62,000 nt of DNA, taken from the NCBI RefSeq assembly GCF_963678635.1, contig NC_087065.1, positions 71,061,345-71,123,344 on the forward strand, written 5' to 3'. This stretch comes from Symsagittifera roscoffensis (lineage: Eukaryota > Xenacoelomorpha > Acoela > Convolutidae). Shown in pieces: positions 1 to 10,645 of this stretch (positions are counted from its first letter, which is position 1; each line of letters starts with the position of its first letter). The notes below the pieces were generated by a model. That model did not search any database. It was not told the origin of the DNA and saw only the letters and a list, made by a program, of their open reading frames with translations. Made by a program: the position numbers and the translations under genes.

Positions 1-486
1 AAATTACTTGTTTACGATCAAAAACTGAAGTAATCAGAATCTCAACGTTACCACTAAACCAGAGACCACCTTGTTCCAGTAATCAGCTAATGAACTAACA
101 ATATAAAGGAATTTCTCAGCAGCTGAAGTGTTTCAAAACGATTACTTCGATTAAAGAGCAAAGCTGAACACAATTGACCAACATTTGAACAATTTCGTTT
201 TCAGATCGTAGAATCAAAATGATTTCACGTTTATGTTGAAAAGTAACATACATCACACATTTCACACATGCACGTCTTCAATCAAAATGATATCACGTTA
301 TTTTAATGCACGTTTTAATAGTGATTTCGATGCGCTGAAATAAAAGAAATGGTAGTCGTCAAACTTCTTTTTCTTTAGACAGCGCTATTATGAACACCAA
401 CAGGTCCGTATCAGCAGACTGAGTGAACCGCAGTTTGGAGCTTGAACAATTATAAGACTTTTCATGGAAAAAAAACGAAAAGACAA
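1..486. other. Non-coding AT-rich stretch, nothing recognised
   Basis: No splice-bounded open frame or recognisable repeat in either strand. Confidence 0.5.
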
Positions 487-533
487 GAACATGAATATAT
501 TCAGCTATTCAAAAGCTGAATATATTCATGTTC
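487..533. repeat. Perfect inverted repeat, 20-bp arms
   Basis: GAACATGAATATATTCAGCT at 487-506 and its exact complement at 514-533, with a 7-nt loop. It could form a hairpin in RNA or DNA. It sits just before a CACACGCATGCACAC stretch and a family-L repeat. Confidence 0.9.
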
Positions 534-579
534 ACACGCATGCACACAAAAAACACGCATGCACACACAAGAGATGAGT

Positions 580-652
580 CCTGTGGACAAATTTGTTTAC
601 GGGAAAAAAGTCTAGTACCTGATTGCAAAACCCTTTCTTATCGCAAAGCTAA
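580..652 (+). repeat. Dispersed repeat L, copy 1
   Basis: Shares TTTACGGGAAAAAAGTCTAG and TATCGCAAAG(C/A)TAAT with 1635-1708. A short element fragment of unknown class. Confidence 0.6.
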
Positions 653-659
653 TCAGTTT

Positions 660-1175
660 TTAATACATACATACAAACATACATACATACAAACATACAT
701 ACATACAAACATACATACATACAAACATACATACATACATACATACAAATAAACAAACATACATACAAATATACAAACAAACATACATACATACATACAT
801 ACATACAAACAAACATCCAAACATACATACATACAAACATACATACATACATAGAAACAGACATACATACAAACATATATACAAACATACATACAAACAT
901 ACATTCAAACATACATTCAAACATACATTCAAACATACACTCAAACATACATACATACATACATACAAACACACATAAATACATACATACATACATACAT
1001 ACATACATACAAACATACATACAAACATACATACATACATACATACATACAAGCATACATACACACATACATACATACATACATACATACAAACATACAT
1101 ACAAATATACATACATACAAACATACATACATACATAGATACATACAAACAAACATACATACATACAAACACCAA
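660..1175. repeat. Large ACAT/ACAA microsatellite
   Basis: About 515 bp of ACAT tetranucleotides with interspersed ACAA units and point variants. Long open frames reading MYVC or HTYI on either strand are products of the repeat and not genes. Confidence 0.97.
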
Positions 1176-1199
1176 AAACATACAAAAACCAACCCAAAT

Positions 1200-1634
1200 T
1201 GAGAAAACTGGATCAATAGGTAAAAATTCTGGTTCGTTGGGAAATCTGATGCTTAAATTCCATTTTCGAAATTAGAAGTCGGTCACGTTTTTCGTGAATT
1301 TTACACTTTTGCTGTTCGATAGTGGATCATGCCTTTCTTTTAACAATGGAAATTAACTGAATTTGAAAAGAAATCACAAGTTAAGCCACGAAAAATCAAA
1401 AATGAGCAAACTTTAGGATTTTTTCATGATATTGAATAAAAAAAACGATATTGAATAGTTTTTTAAATATTATTATCAGCAACACAATTAGAAAAATCAG
1501 AGCTCAAATATAAATGTTAAAATGTTGAAAAAGCAGTGGGAAGCTTTCAAATCACCTTGTAACGAGTCTCTCCTCTCCCCCCCCCCCCTACCTCTTATTG
1601 CGAAAGGGGCGAAATTGATTACAATTTGTCCCTT
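1200..1634. other. Non-coding stretch
   Basis: AT-rich sequence with a C9 run near 1580 and no supported gene. Confidence 0.5.
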
Positions 1635-1708
1635 CTGTGGGACAAAGTTCGTTACGGGAAAAAAGTCTAGTACCCGATTGCAGTACCAATATTTATCGCA
1701 AAGATAAT
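1635..1708 (+). repeat. Dispersed repeat L, copy 2
   Basis: Matches 580-652, including TTACGGGAAAAAAGTCTAG, GTACCCGATTGCA and TTATCGCAAAG. Confidence 0.6.
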
Positions 1709-1867
1709 GAAGCAAGTAGGCTTAGAAGGGAGGTTTAACAAAATTAGTAACATAAAAACATAAACAAAAATCAAAGTTGTGCAGAAAAAAAAGAAATTAA
1801 ACAACCAACTTTAGAAAACATTTCATGTGCGTTGAAACTCGTATCTCAATAAAAATTCTTTTTGACG

Positions 1868-2235
1868 ACCCAAAAGCCCCCCCCCCCCCCTTTGATTTTT
1901 TTGAGGTATCCAATTTTGGCTGAGGGACCCAAAAATGTTTCTAAGGGCGCCTTTGGCGACAAAATAATCTAACTTTAAGGGGGGAGAGCGCGTCGAAAAA
2001 ACGCGGAGTATTTTTGCTTGGGGTGGTTTTTTCTTCAGACAAATTTGGTCTTTTTGACTAGCCATTTTTTGCAGTATCATTCGAAAACTAATGTTGTCCT
2101 GAGGTTAAATTTGGAAAGATATTTCACCTTTGATTATTTTTTGTATATGGGGGTTTAAACTTTGCCATTTGGGCAAATTTAAGACAATTAACTCGCGATA
2201 TATTTCGCGAAACATTTAACTGCTGGCCAATTTCG
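1868..2235. repeat. Mosaic of family B and reversed family A
   Basis: 1868-2010 has the family-B signature (C-run, CTTTGATTTTTTTGAGG, AAGGGCGCCTTTGGCG, GGGGAGAGCGCG). From about 2017 the sequence switches to family A in minus orientation (GGGGTGGTTTTTTCTTCAGA to CGATATATTTCGCG). One element has inserted into or recombined with the other. Confidence 0.75.
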
Positions 2236-2438
2236 TTAACATATGCAACATCTAATTTATATGAGCGCTTTCTACTCAGGCAGTTTTTTTTCAAACATAA
2301 AATTGTTGGTTGACAAGGTAAAAATTGTTTAAAGAAATATTACTGAGTATTCGAGAAGAGGTTCATATGTTAGCTATTTTTGTTGGCATTTCAAAAACAG
2401 TAATTATTTCTTCAAATCAAGTGTATATCAAAAAGTAG

Positions 2439-2972
2439 AACAAGACTGCTCTTATCGGGGCAAAGCCCTGAAAGTTCCGACTGCCTTTAAACGTTTATGG
2501 AGCAGTAATAACATAAACAAAATAAAAAAATTAAAAGTAAAATGAAAAATTTTTTTTCCAAAATTTTTCAATAAAAATTATCCCCCACACGCCATATAAA
2601 AAAGAAAACAATAGATTTTGCTCCTTGTAACAAATCAATTATGGCAAATAAGCTTCTTTCAACCAATTTTGAACGATTTCTAAGACGGATTAAATCTCCG
2701 CTTACGCGTTAATAGCGCGAAATATATCGCGCGTTAATTGTCCCAAATTGGCTAAAATGGCCGAAATGGCAACTTTTAAATCCCCATAACTTGTTGAAAA
2801 AAGATCATAAGTGAAATATCTTTTCAACTTTAGGCTCAGGACAACAATGCCTTTCGAATGAAAAAAAAATGGTCTAAAATGGCTAGTTAAAAAGTCGAAA
2901 TTTGTCTGAAGAAAAAAAACCCACCCCGAGCAAAAATATTCCGTTACTTTCGTTACGAAAGTCAGATCAATA
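2439..2972 (+). repeat. Family A element, full-length diverged copy
   Basis: Begins AACAAGACTGCT and a near-palindromic GGGGCAAAGCCCTG, passes CACACGCCATATAAAA and CGCGAAATATATCGCGCG, and ends ACTTTCGTTACGAAAGTC. About 535 bp. No coding capacity is seen, so it is non-autonomous. Confidence 0.85.
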
Positions 2973-3704
2973 ATAGTCTGTGTTATTATCCTTAGCACTG
3001 ACTGTACTTAATAGCTGGTTATTGATCAAAATGAACGCTTTCAAAATGAACACATTTTTTGGCTACAATATTTGCGACTCAGGTTGGAAAAAATGATAGT
3101 TCATACTAAAACACAAGCATTGCTTGTGTAAACATGGAATTTTTAACAGAAAATTTAAAACATGGACTTTTTACCAGATTCTATAAACAAATTTGATTGA
3201 CAGGTGTAATGACGTCGTTCAGTCTGGTTAAAGACAATGATGACGGTATATCGACTAGCATAAACTAGCATTACTGTCTTATATGTAAGAAAAAGCAGTT
3301 ACAGGAAAAAAAAGTCCGGTTCCGAGTACAAGAAAATTGCTTTCACAGAGGAAATAAACTAACTAAGTTTTTTAATTCGCTGAGAATTCTTAAAATTAGT
3401 CCATTCTACAGTATTTAAAACTCAAAATATACTTATATTTTATGAACAAGAATCACATTGTTTATCCACTTTTCTCATGATTTTCCATTATCAGGCAAAC
3501 ACAGTTGTGTGGCTCACATAAGTGTCCATATACACATCCATGATAGAGCCCAACAATGTTCAATAAACTAAGGGTAAAAATTGAAAAGTCAGCATGTTCT
3601 GGAGAAAATCTAGTGAGTTGCTAGCTCACTGGTCTGGTTACTCCAAAACATACCGCGCACCGTTTGAACAAGTTATTGATAGTGTTATAATTTACAAAAC
3701 TTAC
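2973..3704. other. Non-coding stretch upstream of the orphan exon (plus coordinates)
   Basis: No gene recognised. In transcript sense this is the intron that follows the 3705-3933 exon, entered by a GTAAGT donor. Confidence 0.5.
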
Positions 3705-3933
3705 CTCCTTCTTTTGAGAACTGTTCGAACCTTTTGCGAACTTGGGGATTCTATAATCCGGGTCGTCAATTTCGATTGACGACAAAATTGGGACACATTT
3801 TTTAATTACTTTCACTTCAGGAGGTTTCTTAAACCTAGCGCGCCATTCCATTACTCTATCAACATAAGCTTGGCGTAAGAAATTCTGTGATTCAGTTAGC
3901 TTATTTTCTTTTTCATTCATCGAATCGAATTTT
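3705..3933 (-). CDS. Orphan internal exon of an unrecognised gene
   Basis: A 229-nt exon lies between a strong acceptor (CATTTTTTTTTCAG) and a consensus donor (GAG|GTAAGT). It reads phase 2 in and phase 0 out for 76 codons, beginning KFDSMNEKENKLTESQNF. It is charged and helix-prone in the first half (AYVDRVMEWRARFKKPPE) and ends SIEIDDPDYRIPKFAKG. No flanking exon is recognised on either side. The upstream neighbour is the 178-bp tandem array, so the rest of the gene may lie beyond the window. Family unknown. Confidence 0.5.
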
Positions 3934-4079
3934 CTGAAAAAAAAATGACAATCAATAAACACCATAATTTCAGAAAGCAATCAATTTATCCGGAAACAAG
4001 AAGGAATTAACAAAACAAGGATACATCAAAAGTAGTTTGTTTTTACGGTTAAATCGTATCATTAAATGGTTTCTTCTAA

Positions 4080-5165
4080 AAAAAATCAAGGCAAGAAATC
4101 GGTAAAAGCGGTGAGACGAATCACGATTTTTCAAAAAAAGCCAATTTTTCACGTCAAAACTAGTAACGCAAAAACTAGGAAGAATTAAGCAAAGACCATT
4201 ATATCAAAATCAAGCTATGATATTAGTCTACCGATAACAACAAACAGTTTTTTAAAAAAATTCGAGACAGAAGAGAAATAAGCAAAGCCGTGGGACGAAC
4301 CATGATTTTAAAAAAAAGCCTGTTTATCACTAAAAAAATTATAACGCAAAACCTAGAAAGAATTAAGCAAAGACCATTACATCACAATCAAGCTGTGATA
4401 TTAGGCTATCGATAACAACAAACAGTTTTAAAAAAAATTCCGAGACAGAGGAGAAATAAGCAAAGCCGTGCGACGAATCATGATTTTTTAAAGATGCCTG
4501 TTTTTCACTGAAAAAATTATAACGCAAAAACTAGAAAGAAATAAAATAAAACCATTACATCATGATCAAGCTATGATATTGGGCTATCGATAGAAACAAA
4601 CAGTTTTAAAAAAAAATCCGAGACAGAGGAGAAATAAGCAAAGCCGTGTGACGAATCAAGATTTTTTAAAAATGCCTGTTTTTCACTAAAAAAATAATAA
4701 CGCAAAACCTAGAAAGAATTAAGCAAAGACCACTACATCACAATCAAGCTATGATATTAGGCTATCGATAACAACAAACAGTTTTTAAAAAGATTTCGAG
4801 ACAGAGGAGAAACAAGCAAAGCCGTGGGACGAATCATGATTTTTTTAAAATGCCTGTTTTTCACTAAAAAAATAATAACGCAAAAACTAGAAAGAATTAA
4901 AATAAAAAAAACCATTACATCATGATCAAGCTATGATATTGGGATATCGATAAAAACAAACAGTTTTAAAAAAAATTTCGAAACAGAGGAGAAAAAAGCA
5001 AAGCCGTGGGACGAATCACAATTTTTATAAAAAAAGCATTTTCACTAAAAAATTAAAAACTCAAAAACGAGGAGGAAATTACCAATGAACATTACATCAA
5101 AATCAAGCTATGACATTAGACTATCAATAAAAGCAAACAGTTTTTAAAAAAATTTCGAGATTTGA
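4080..5165. repeat. 178-bp tandem array, about six units
   Basis: The landmark AACGCAAAA(A/C)CTAG recurs at 4165, 4343, 4521, 4699 and 4877, an exact 178-bp spacing, with a diverged unit near 5058. Each unit also has ATCAAGCTATGATATT, AACAAACAGTTTT, GAGACAGAGGAGAAA and GCAAAGCCGTG. This is a satellite-length monomer in a short array beside the orphan exon. Confidence 0.93.
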
Positions 5166-5179
5166 GTATTTTTGAGCCA

Positions 5180-6860
5180 GAATGTGCAAAAAAACTTTTG
5201 GGTAGGGAATGACAAAAATGTCGTACCCTTTTGGGCATAAGAAAAAAAACCAACTTTCTTGCTCTATGTTTTTTAGAGTTTTTTTTCAAAGATTATCTCC
5301 AAATAGGATATAGCTGGTGGTTACCACAGTGTTTTGATGAGTGAGAGCTGATTTTCGACAATTTTGATAGAATTGAGAACAAATGTCACTGTTTTGTTGA
5401 CAATTTGATCGAAAAAACTTATGCCTCTCCTTGGTAATTCATCATTGATCAAAATTTCTTTGGCTCAAATTTTCAGACAAACGTTAGTTCAGCCGACGAT
5501 ACTATTCGGGAGTTCGGTTCTTTCCTAGATTTTTGCTGTAGTTTATAAAACTTCATCAGTGATTGTTTATGTGAAGAAATATTGTTCCGTTTTTTTAGAA
5601 GATCAAAAGTTTTTCTTCGAAACAGCCAAGAAAATTTCATAGTATTTTAAGATCTACAATTGCAAAATTGATGGCGAAAGCTTGATGGACAATTGTTTCA
5701 GCCAAAAAATAAGCAAAAAAAAAACATTTTGTGTCGTAATGATGCTTCAAAGGTTTTACTCAAACCAACTAAAACAGTTCAATATGCAGGTAATTAGCTG
5801 ATTTTTTCCCTTAATAATCAAACACTTATGCTGCTTTAGAAAAAACCTTTCGCTATATTGTTTGAACAGTTAGGCTCATTTCTCAATAACTTTGAAAGAA
5901 TTGAGAACAAAACACGTGTTTTTTTTAAAAAAAATTTAGTGGAAAAAATTACACAAGCCTCACCACTGTGTTTAAACAGCTTTCAGATAATCTTTCTCTC
6001 AGCTCAGTAGAAAGAAACGGAATTAGTGAAACTGAATCTGTTTTTCACAAGAAAAGCTGAATCTGTTTCTCTGCTCATTTCCAACGTTGTTACCAGTGAT
6101 TTAAAAAAAAAACGAACAAGAATTTTTTGTGTGGAATTTCGATTCCGGTTTTGCAGACGTCAAATGTTTTGCTTCGAGATAATACAACAATGAGTGTCTT
6201 CTATTCCCTTGACTTAAGGTCTGCTAGTACTACAATGAACAGAGTAAGATTATTCATAAATTTTTTGTCTAAAACATCGAAAAAGGGAGAAAAAAAAATC
6301 GTGTCGTAATGATATTTTAAAAGTTGAAATTAAATAAACCAAAATTTTTTGATATGCCAAAAATTTTTCTTGAAAAAACTCTCGTGTAGCTTCCTGAACT
6401 ACAAGTATTCAGAAGATTCCAGCAATTAGTTAAAATTAGTTGTCGTCAATTTTGAAGGAACTGGGAACAAAAATCATTTTACTAGGGGATTTAGTAAAAA
6501 AAATACGTGCCTCTTCTCGGTACTTCATCAGCCTTCAATTAATCTTTTTGTCGACTCTAGTGAGATTAACTTATTCTGTCAATTTTTTAAAAAGCCGTTT
6601 TTCTATTTTTTTTTTTTGATGTTTTTGCTATTTTTTTTGAGAGTTTATCGAAGATGTTTTTGTGTGGAATTTTGTTTCGGTCCTTTCAGATTAAAAAAAA
6701 ACCTTCATGATAACAAAAGAAATTTTTTGAAATTTGCAAGTGTTTTTTTGATTGCTTGAATTTGACATAATAAGTTTTACGCAACAAAAGCTAACAAAAT
6801 GAAAAAAATATATATTACTTTTCTATTTGCTTAAACAAAAAAATTGTTCAATATGCAGGC
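5180..6860. repeat. Degenerate ~545-bp tandem repeat, about three units
   Basis: AGAATTGAGAACAAA occurs near 5371 and 5910 with a variant GGAACTGGGAACAAA near 6461. GTGTCGTAATGAT recurs near 5731 and 6301; TTCAATATGCAGG near 5778 and 6848. Units are heavily diverged, so the order is old. No coding content seen. Confidence 0.6.
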
Positions 6861-7724
6861 CGTTGCCTGTTCTTTTTTCTAGTGAAGACAACCCTCACTA
6901 TATATTTTTTGCTGCAACTACTCTAGTTCTTCTGAAGGCAAGGAAAACATGATATGTTGCATGAGAAAGATCTAAGTTTTTGAAATTCATTAACTAGCTT
7001 AAAGATTTAAGATTGACTCGTTTGCTTGTTTTTAATTCTTTTTTTTTTCTTTAAAAACTTGCTTTGATTTTTTTAGAATAAAGCACTAACAAATTTGATT
7101 TCCAAAACCAAAAAAATCTGTTGTGAGATTCGAGCTTGCCTTCTCAGAGGTATCTGATGAAAGGATAAGGTTTGCTTTCAAGTTGATGAAAGTTTAAAAA
7201 ACCTCAAAAGATCAATATTTTTTAAACCAATATTCACCTCAAAAGGTGATTGTTTCAAATAAACTATTGAACCTCAGTTCAATCCCTAGCACGTTGTAAG
7301 AAAAAACCTATAGGGCAACAGAATACTTTAAGTTTGATTAATATTTCAATAATTTTTTTAAATTTTTTCTTCTGTGGAAACATTGTTTTAAGTTTTTTAA
7401 TTGAATTACTATTGAAAAAAAAAAACCAAATTTTAAAATATCTTGTGGCAATCGTACACGGTTTGTTTAAAACAGAGTTTTGTTTGTAATTCGATTCAAG
7501 ACGTACTAAATAAAGCTTTGCTCCGGAATGAGAAAAATTTTCATAAATTTGAAAATAAAACATTTTTCACCAATCTTCACGCATTTTTTTTCTCCAAAAG
7601 TATCTTCTCAGCTTACCCCCTCAAAATTTGAAAATGCAAATGAACCTCGAAATAAACGAAAATTTTGTCAATTTTGGTTGTGCTGTTGCCTTCTCTATTA
7701 AAAATGTCTTTGTAAGGAAATATC
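6861..7724. other. Non-coding stretch
   Basis: Very AT-rich with long A and T runs; no gene, RNA or clear repeat recognised. Confidence 0.45.
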
Positions 7725-8110
7725 GATTCCATAAATGGCGCCATTTATGGTGCGACGTATGGTTTGCATGGTAGAAAAAAAATTAAACTTTATTAAATGG
7801 ATACTTTGCACTAGAGATACTTTTTCTCAGTCGTTTTTGTCAATTAACCTCTATTTTACGGTTTTCTAGAGAAAAAAAAATTGGTGAAAAATCTCTTCCA
7901 TACGTAGCACCATATATGTTGCGACGTATGATTTGCATGGTGAAAATTTTTGATATTTTACCAACAGCTTGCATAACGATGAGAAACCGTTTTATTACTA
8001 TTTTACTCCGTTAAAAAGCTATTTTGAGGGTTTTCGAAACCAATGTATGGGCGAAGTATGATTAATCATTTTCCATGCAAATCATGCATGGATGTGCATG
8101 GTTGCGCATT
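7725..8110 (+). repeat. Family F element, copy 1, with 22-bp palindrome
   Basis: Starts with the perfect 22-bp palindrome at 7729-7750 (a CCATAAATGGC half-site and its complement). It contains two GCGACGTATG(G/A)TTTGCATGG motifs and a block TTTTACCAACAGCTTGCATA to CATTTTCCATGCAAAT that recurs in reverse at 27300-27455. Confidence 0.75.
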
Positions 8111-8590
8111 ATCTTCTATGGTGGGCAGCCCGGGTTTCCAGTAAAAAAATTGTTTATAGAAGGAAGCGAATTATTGCATAAAAAACAACTAACCTATAAA
8201 AACATGAGAGCTGTCTTGAGGCTAGCTGCTATTAACAGGTTGCTTACAGGGTTGATTCAGAATTTTACTGCTTTTTGGAGCGGACTCGCCAACAGCCTTG
8301 CTTCTACGAGACTGGGGTTAAACTTATGGTTGTGCACGTAATTTAAAGAAATAATGGTGTCGTCGCAAGTTATACGAACCATTGGGCATATAAGGGAACT
8401 TCATTTTGCACAACTCCAGAAACCAGCAGGCTTTGTTTCTAGCTTTAGAGTAAATTCGTTTGCACTCAAGATAAACATGGGTTTGCCTTGCTTACTTTTG
8501 CCGTCGATAAAGTCTGTCATTTGGTGCTATGTGTGTAATAATATATCTTTTCCTTGTATTTCATTATCACTATTTTGTCAATCATGACTC
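8111..8590. other. Higher-complexity stretch, no gene model
   Basis: Less AT-rich than its surroundings. On the minus strand short conceptual peptides such as EFTLKLETKPAGFWSCAK can be read, but stops interrupt every frame and splice sites are not convincing. It may be a decayed gene or transposon remnant. Confidence 0.3.
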
Positions 8591-10645
8591 CATCAACAGT
8601 TTGAAAAACAGAATTTAGTCCGCAGAAAAGAGTCTTTTGCCCTTACCAATATCTCTATGTGGCGTCTCAAATTAATTGAGGCAGCTGAGTTGAGACTTTT
8701 TTTAATTGCTTTATTGAAATATGCACCATTCCTTGGTAATTAATACATTCAAAAATCAGTTTTTTAAATCTTCATGGGATATTTTAAGTAAGGTGGGCTA
8801 ATATGGCAGAAGCTTTTGTGTCCATTGCGATGAAATGGTATGGGATAAATCGTAATTAGATACTTTCGCATGAGATGTGTCGACCTGCTAATTTTTTGTA
8901 TAAAAGTAAAAAGATAGTGTGTCGGAATTTGCTCACCAAATGCCCTCTCAGTCTAGCCCTCTCACACTTGCTGAAAAACTTTCTTTGTTTTCTTTTAGAC
9001 TCTAGATGTTTCTAGTTTCTATGTGTCCAATGTGCAATCAACAGCCTTAAATTAAAAAAAAATTCTGGGATGAACTCGTCGTTTTAAAACTTTTTATGAC
9101 CAGTTTAAGGCTGAGTTTAAAACTTGTGGGGACCTCATTTGCTGATGCGACTACTCCAAAATTTTACTGACACTAAAAATATGGCCTTACAAAAAGTCAA
9201 AATTTTTTTTACAGTTTTTCAAATTTATGATTTGTTGACTGTTTTTTGGAGTTTTCTCACTTATCATCATGCAAAATCTTTTCTGATCGGTTTAATCAAA
9301 ATCTTAGCTTGATGAAAGCCTACTTTTATCACTGACCAAGCCCAATTGGTTTAAGAAAAACCTTATGGCCACAACCTACTCTTTGCGGGAAAAAACTCAT
9401 GGATTTTGGAAATCTTTTTGACAGTTTTATAGAACTTTTGACCGTTTTTTGGAATCTTTTTTGAATTTTTTTAACACTTACAGAATAAAATCTAAGATGA
9501 AGAAATCAAAAGAAAGAACCAGCTGCAAAAATGATTGCTACAGAAGCGGCAACTCCTTGATTTTTTGTAAAACAAACGTTATCTCATTGGGAAAAATGAT
9601 TTTCTCGAATTTTTTCACTCTTCGCACTTATTTTAGTAGAGAAACAACTTAAGTTTTGGGCAAAGTCTAATTTTTGAAACCCCAATTTTCGTGCTGCATC
9701 AGTATAGCAATATAATTCAATATCAAACACATAACTGCAGCCTTAGCTAGGCACCCAATTTATTTTTATCTTGACATGAAATTTTTGGTGCACCTAGTTT
9801 TTTTAACATATAAAATTTTGTTTCGACAAGCTTTTTTATGCTTGTGTTCTATCGCTAGTGGTGCGAAGCCTCTGTGTCTCAACTTTGAATGCACTCGCCT
9901 TTTAGTTAAAAAAAAACATTTTTGAATGTTGAAGGAAATGCAATTTTTGAAAAAAATTCTGTTCATACAATTTTTCCATTCAATTGACAACAGTTTTCAT
10001 GTATGACAACAGTTTTTTCATAGACTTCATAAGAGGAATTATATGACAAATGATTTCACTGTGTGGAAGTCAACCTGTGTTAGCAATTTTGAAACTGATC
10101 TCACACCTGTGAAATGCTGTGATGCTAAATCACATTTTATGAATTTTTGATATTTGTTAGCATTTACTACTGGAGACAGAACCAAAAACTAATAATTTTT
10201 TTTTGGTAATTTTGCGCATTAGAATCTTGGAGAAAAATTGGTAATTAGAATTGGAATTATGTAATACATAATATGTAATAATATTAATTTGTGTAGCTTA
10301 TCTATTTTTGACCTTGTGCCGACGAAAGGTTTTGAAGATTTTCGTGGCTTTTTCGCCAAAATCCGCGAAAAAATATACTTTTTTGTTCATTGATATTTGT
10401 TTGAAAAAACCAGCCGGTCGGAGTTTTTCAGGGCAGCAAACATTTTATGATACAGATTCAACAAAAAAAATAATTTAACTTTAGGAGGTTAGTCGCTCAA
10501 ACAAGTGTTAAAATAGAGCGATCTTAATTTTCCTGGCTTTCCATCAGCAATTGGCTCATATTTCAACTTTACTCATCTTAACTCACTTTCGTTGTTTAGA
10601 TTCAAGTGTGATTTTCAAATTTAACTTATTACAATTCTTCCCACG
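8591..10645. other. Non-coding stretch
   Basis: No splice-supported exon or RNA gene seen; scattered short open frames are in low-complexity AT-rich DNA. Confidence 0.45.

Noticed and set aside
649-1216. Several long overlapping open frames reading MYVC repeats
   Set aside because: They are translations of the ACAT/ACAA microsatellite in all frames.
2702-2998. 98-codon open frame on the minus strand
   Set aside because: Entirely inside family A element sequence; the same frame is broken in other copies.
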